16,487 nt of DNA from CAZXEU01 sp964639665 (lineage in GTDB: Bacteria; Bacteroidota; Rhodothermia; Rhodothermales; Bin80): NCBI GenBank assembly GCA_964639665.1, contig CAZXEU010000022.1, positions 1 through 16,487 of the forward strand, given 5' to 3'. Below the pieces are notes generated by a model. That model was not told where the DNA came from. It saw only the letters and a program-made list of their open reading frames with translations, and searched no databases. A program made the position numbers and the translations under genes. Positions within the stretch are counted from its first letter, which is position 1. Each line of letters opens with the position of its first letter. Shown here piece after piece: positions 15,500 to 16,487 of this stretch.

Positions 15500-15892
15500 C
15501 TAGCTGTTTACCGTGCATCGCCACTGATTGCGATGGCAGACATCAAGGAGCGAAACCAGCTGTTGAACCGTGGCAAGACCCTGGGGGGCCAACACGAAGA
15601 CCGCGCTGGAAGACGCCACAGCAGAAAGGCAGGAAGTAAAGGCCTCCATGCCGACCGGTGCGCAAACTTGTGACTGCTCGCGAACTGCCACTACGAGAAA
15701 TTGCAAATCGGCGGTAAAGAGCACTTCAAAAACCCGCCTGTCCTCTTCGGGCTCCCTTGGTTGCTCTTCTTCATCCCCTGCCGGCAATGGGACATTTTCC
15801 TTGGGGGTTGTATCCGACAGCACAAGAAACCCGACCAGGAGAATGAACCCGAGGTCTATGAACAGCATCAAGTCTGACCGGTCCTCCTTCAT
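15500..15892 (-). CDS. ExbD/TolR-like protein (first copy)
   Basis: A 130-aa motor subunit. The single N-terminal TM (about 8-25, LMLFIDLGFILLVGFLVL) has Asp13 in the place of the functional ExbD aspartate. A Pro/Glu-rich segment (PAGDEEEQPREPEED) links to a periplasmic domain with the ExbD pattern: strand FEVLFTADLQFLVVAV, then VFVLAPQGLATVQQLVSLLDVC, like the 'aD...y..vv.vmd..r' signature. Unusually for this family the periplasmic part has four cysteines, so disulfides are possible. ATG 15892 has TGAGG 7 nt upstream. It lies 9 bp after the 142-aa gene. With the other ExbD-like protein it could make the two-chain core inside an ExbB pentamer. Confidence 0.8.
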   Translation of the reverse strand: MKEDRSDLMLFIDLGFILLVGFLVLSDTTPKENVPLPAGDEEEQPREPEEDRRVFEVLFTADLQFLVVAVREQSQVCAPVGMEAFTSCLSAVASSSAVFVLAPQGLATVQQLVSLLDVCHRNQWRCTVNS

Positions 15893-15901
15893 TGTTGGGC
15901 C

Positions 15902-16330
15902 TCACTCACAGACACGGGTTGATACTTCGGCGCCGGTAGTCGAAGCCTGAATGACAACACAGCCATCCACGTCCAGAAACGACTGGATCTGCGGCTGTTT
16001 GTGCACTACGAGGATTACCGGATCTTCGTCCGGCTGGATACATCGGGTTGCCTCGGGTACGAACTGCCACAGGGCGTCATCGTAGCCCCAAAAGCTGATG
16101 CGCACGGCGTCTCCTGCCTGGTCGATGTACCCCTCAAAATTGCCTGCCGGGTAATATACAAGCAGTGAGCGGAGCATAGCTCCCGCCAGTGCTTTCTTGG
16201 GATCCTCTTCATTTTCAGCCTCGTCGGCAATTACCCTGCTGAGGTCTCTTACGGTTGTGAGGTTGTAGTCCGTTGCCAGGTTTTGGGCACTCAGGACGTC
16301 GGTCATGCGCTCTGGCAGATACTCACTCAA
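15902..16330 (-). CDS. Hypothetical protein, first gene of the ExbBD-usher operon
   Basis: A 142-aa acidic protein of unknown family. It has no signal peptide or membrane segment; the first half looks helical (TTVRDLSRVIADEAENEED, KKALAGAMLRSLLVYYPAG) and the second half looks beta-rich (AVRISFWGYDDALWQFV, PVILVVHKQPQ, GCVVIQAS), with three cysteines. The start is TTG 16330, supported by AGGAG 9 nt upstream; ATG 16306 is the alternative. The frame stays open to the window end, but the upstream part looks like antisense of the methyltransferase gene (valine-rich from GAC codons). It sits 9 bp from the ExbD-like gene and is very probably co-transcribed, so a cytoplasmic accessory or regulator of the motor is possible. 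No function is claimed. Confidence 0.65.
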   Translation of the reverse strand: MSEYLPERMTDVLSAQNLATDYNLTTVRDLSRVIADEAENEEDPKKALAGAMLRSLLVYYPAGNFEGYIDQAGDAVRISFWGYDDALWQFVPEATRCIQPDEDPVILVVHKQPQIQSFLDVDGCVVIQASTTGAEVSTRVCE

Positions 16331-16336
16331 CAGGAA

Positions 16337-16487
16337 ATGCTCCTGACTCGGGTACAGGATGAGGAGATCATTCGTGCCGAAGATGCCATGATCGACACGA
16401 GCGCGTTCGACTTTGACGCTGACTACGGGCGTGACTATGACGAGCTGGTGGTGCGCGTCATTCCCGGCTATGCGCAGCTCTTCCAGG
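16337..16487 (+). CDS. Partial class I SAM-dependent methyltransferase (N-terminus)
   Basis: An open + strand frame running off the window. The segment FDADYGRDYDELVVRVIPGY then AQLFQ resembles the N-terminal helix of class I methyltransferases (for example the CmoA-type 'F...D.MI.RSVPGY' stretch) just before the SAM-binding Rossmann strand, which would lie outside the window. The start is uncertain: ATG 16337 has AGGA almost touching it, and ATG 16388 is a clean alternative. It is divergent from the minus-strand operon; with the upstream start only 6 bp separate the two start codons. Confidence 0.5.
   Translation, partial: MLLTRVQDEEIIRAEDAMIDTSAFDFDADYGRDYDELVVRVIPGYAQLFQ

Noticed and set aside
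8971..16330. Zorya-type defence system, suggested by a MotA/ExbB-like and ExbD/MotB-like pair
   Set aside because: The ExbD-like proteins lack the OmpA-like peptidoglycan-binding domain of ZorB, and no helicase or nuclease (ZorC/D/E) gene is present; an envelope machine fits better.
8971..16330. Ordinary Tol-Pal operon
   Set aside because: There is no TolB beta-propeller and no Pal/OmpA-domain lipoprotein, and the usher-like barrel has no counterpart in Tol-Pal.
1..16487. CRISPR arrays, tRNA or rRNA genes, transposases, phage genes
   Set aside because: No regularly spaced repeats, cloverleaf-like segments, rRNA-like stretches or transposase/integrase motifs were seen on either strand.

Overview
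The window looks like chromosomal DNA from a GC-rich, Gram-negative bacterium of the Bacteroidota/Rhodothermota type (a Rhodothermales-like marine lineage is my best guess). The reasons are an outer-membrane receptor that starts with a carboxypeptidase-regulatory-like domain ahead of its TonB plug, an LVIVD-repeat periplasmic protein, a Tat-exported Gfo/Idh/MocA oxidoreductase, and weak or absent Shine-Dalgarno sequences at several genes. The lineage is inferred from gene content only; no rRNA is present.

Region 1 (1-3160, + strand) is central metabolism. A short leader holding a dyad and a hairpin precedes gap (NAD-type glyceraldehyde-3-phosphate dehydrogenase) and pgk (phosphoglycerate kinase), two consecutive glycolytic steps. 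A small family-2 glycosyltransferase of the TIGR04283 type follows 15 bp after pgk.

Region 2 (3161-8806, + strand) is an envelope uptake/processing module. It contains a TonB-dependent receptor whose frame is broken near 4392-4415, a secreted LVIVD-type beta-propeller-like protein 14 bp downstream, and a Tat-signal Gfo/Idh/MocA oxidoreductase. The substrate is not evident.

Region 3 (8971-16330, - strand) is the most interesting part: seven closely spaced genes that read as one operon. In transcription order they are a 142-aa orphan, an ExbD/TolR-like protein, a single-TM TonB/TolA-like linker with an acidic stretch and an unrecognised C-terminal domain, a second ExbD/TolR-like protein, a TPR-type lipoprotein, a large usher-like outer-membrane beta-barrel, and an ExbB/TolQ/MotA-like channel protein. 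Together they could form a proton-motive-force-driven machine spanning both membranes: ExbB plus two different ExbDs as motor, the linker across the periplasm, and the lipoprotein and usher-like barrel in the outer membrane. Classical chaperone-usher pathways have no such motor and no chaperone or pilin gene is visible, so this combination is my candidate for an undescribed system. In parts list it resembles the Myxococcus AglRQS-Glt/Nfs machines (one TolQ, two TolR), but the outer-membrane partner is different. A 66-nt nested inverted repeat lies between the lipoprotein and barrel genes.

The window ends in the start of a + strand gene that looks like a class I SAM-dependent methyltransferase, divergent from the operon with almost no space between the two starts. 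No tRNA, rRNA, CRISPR array, insertion sequence or phage gene was seen. There is no gene-free stretch longer than about 260 bp.
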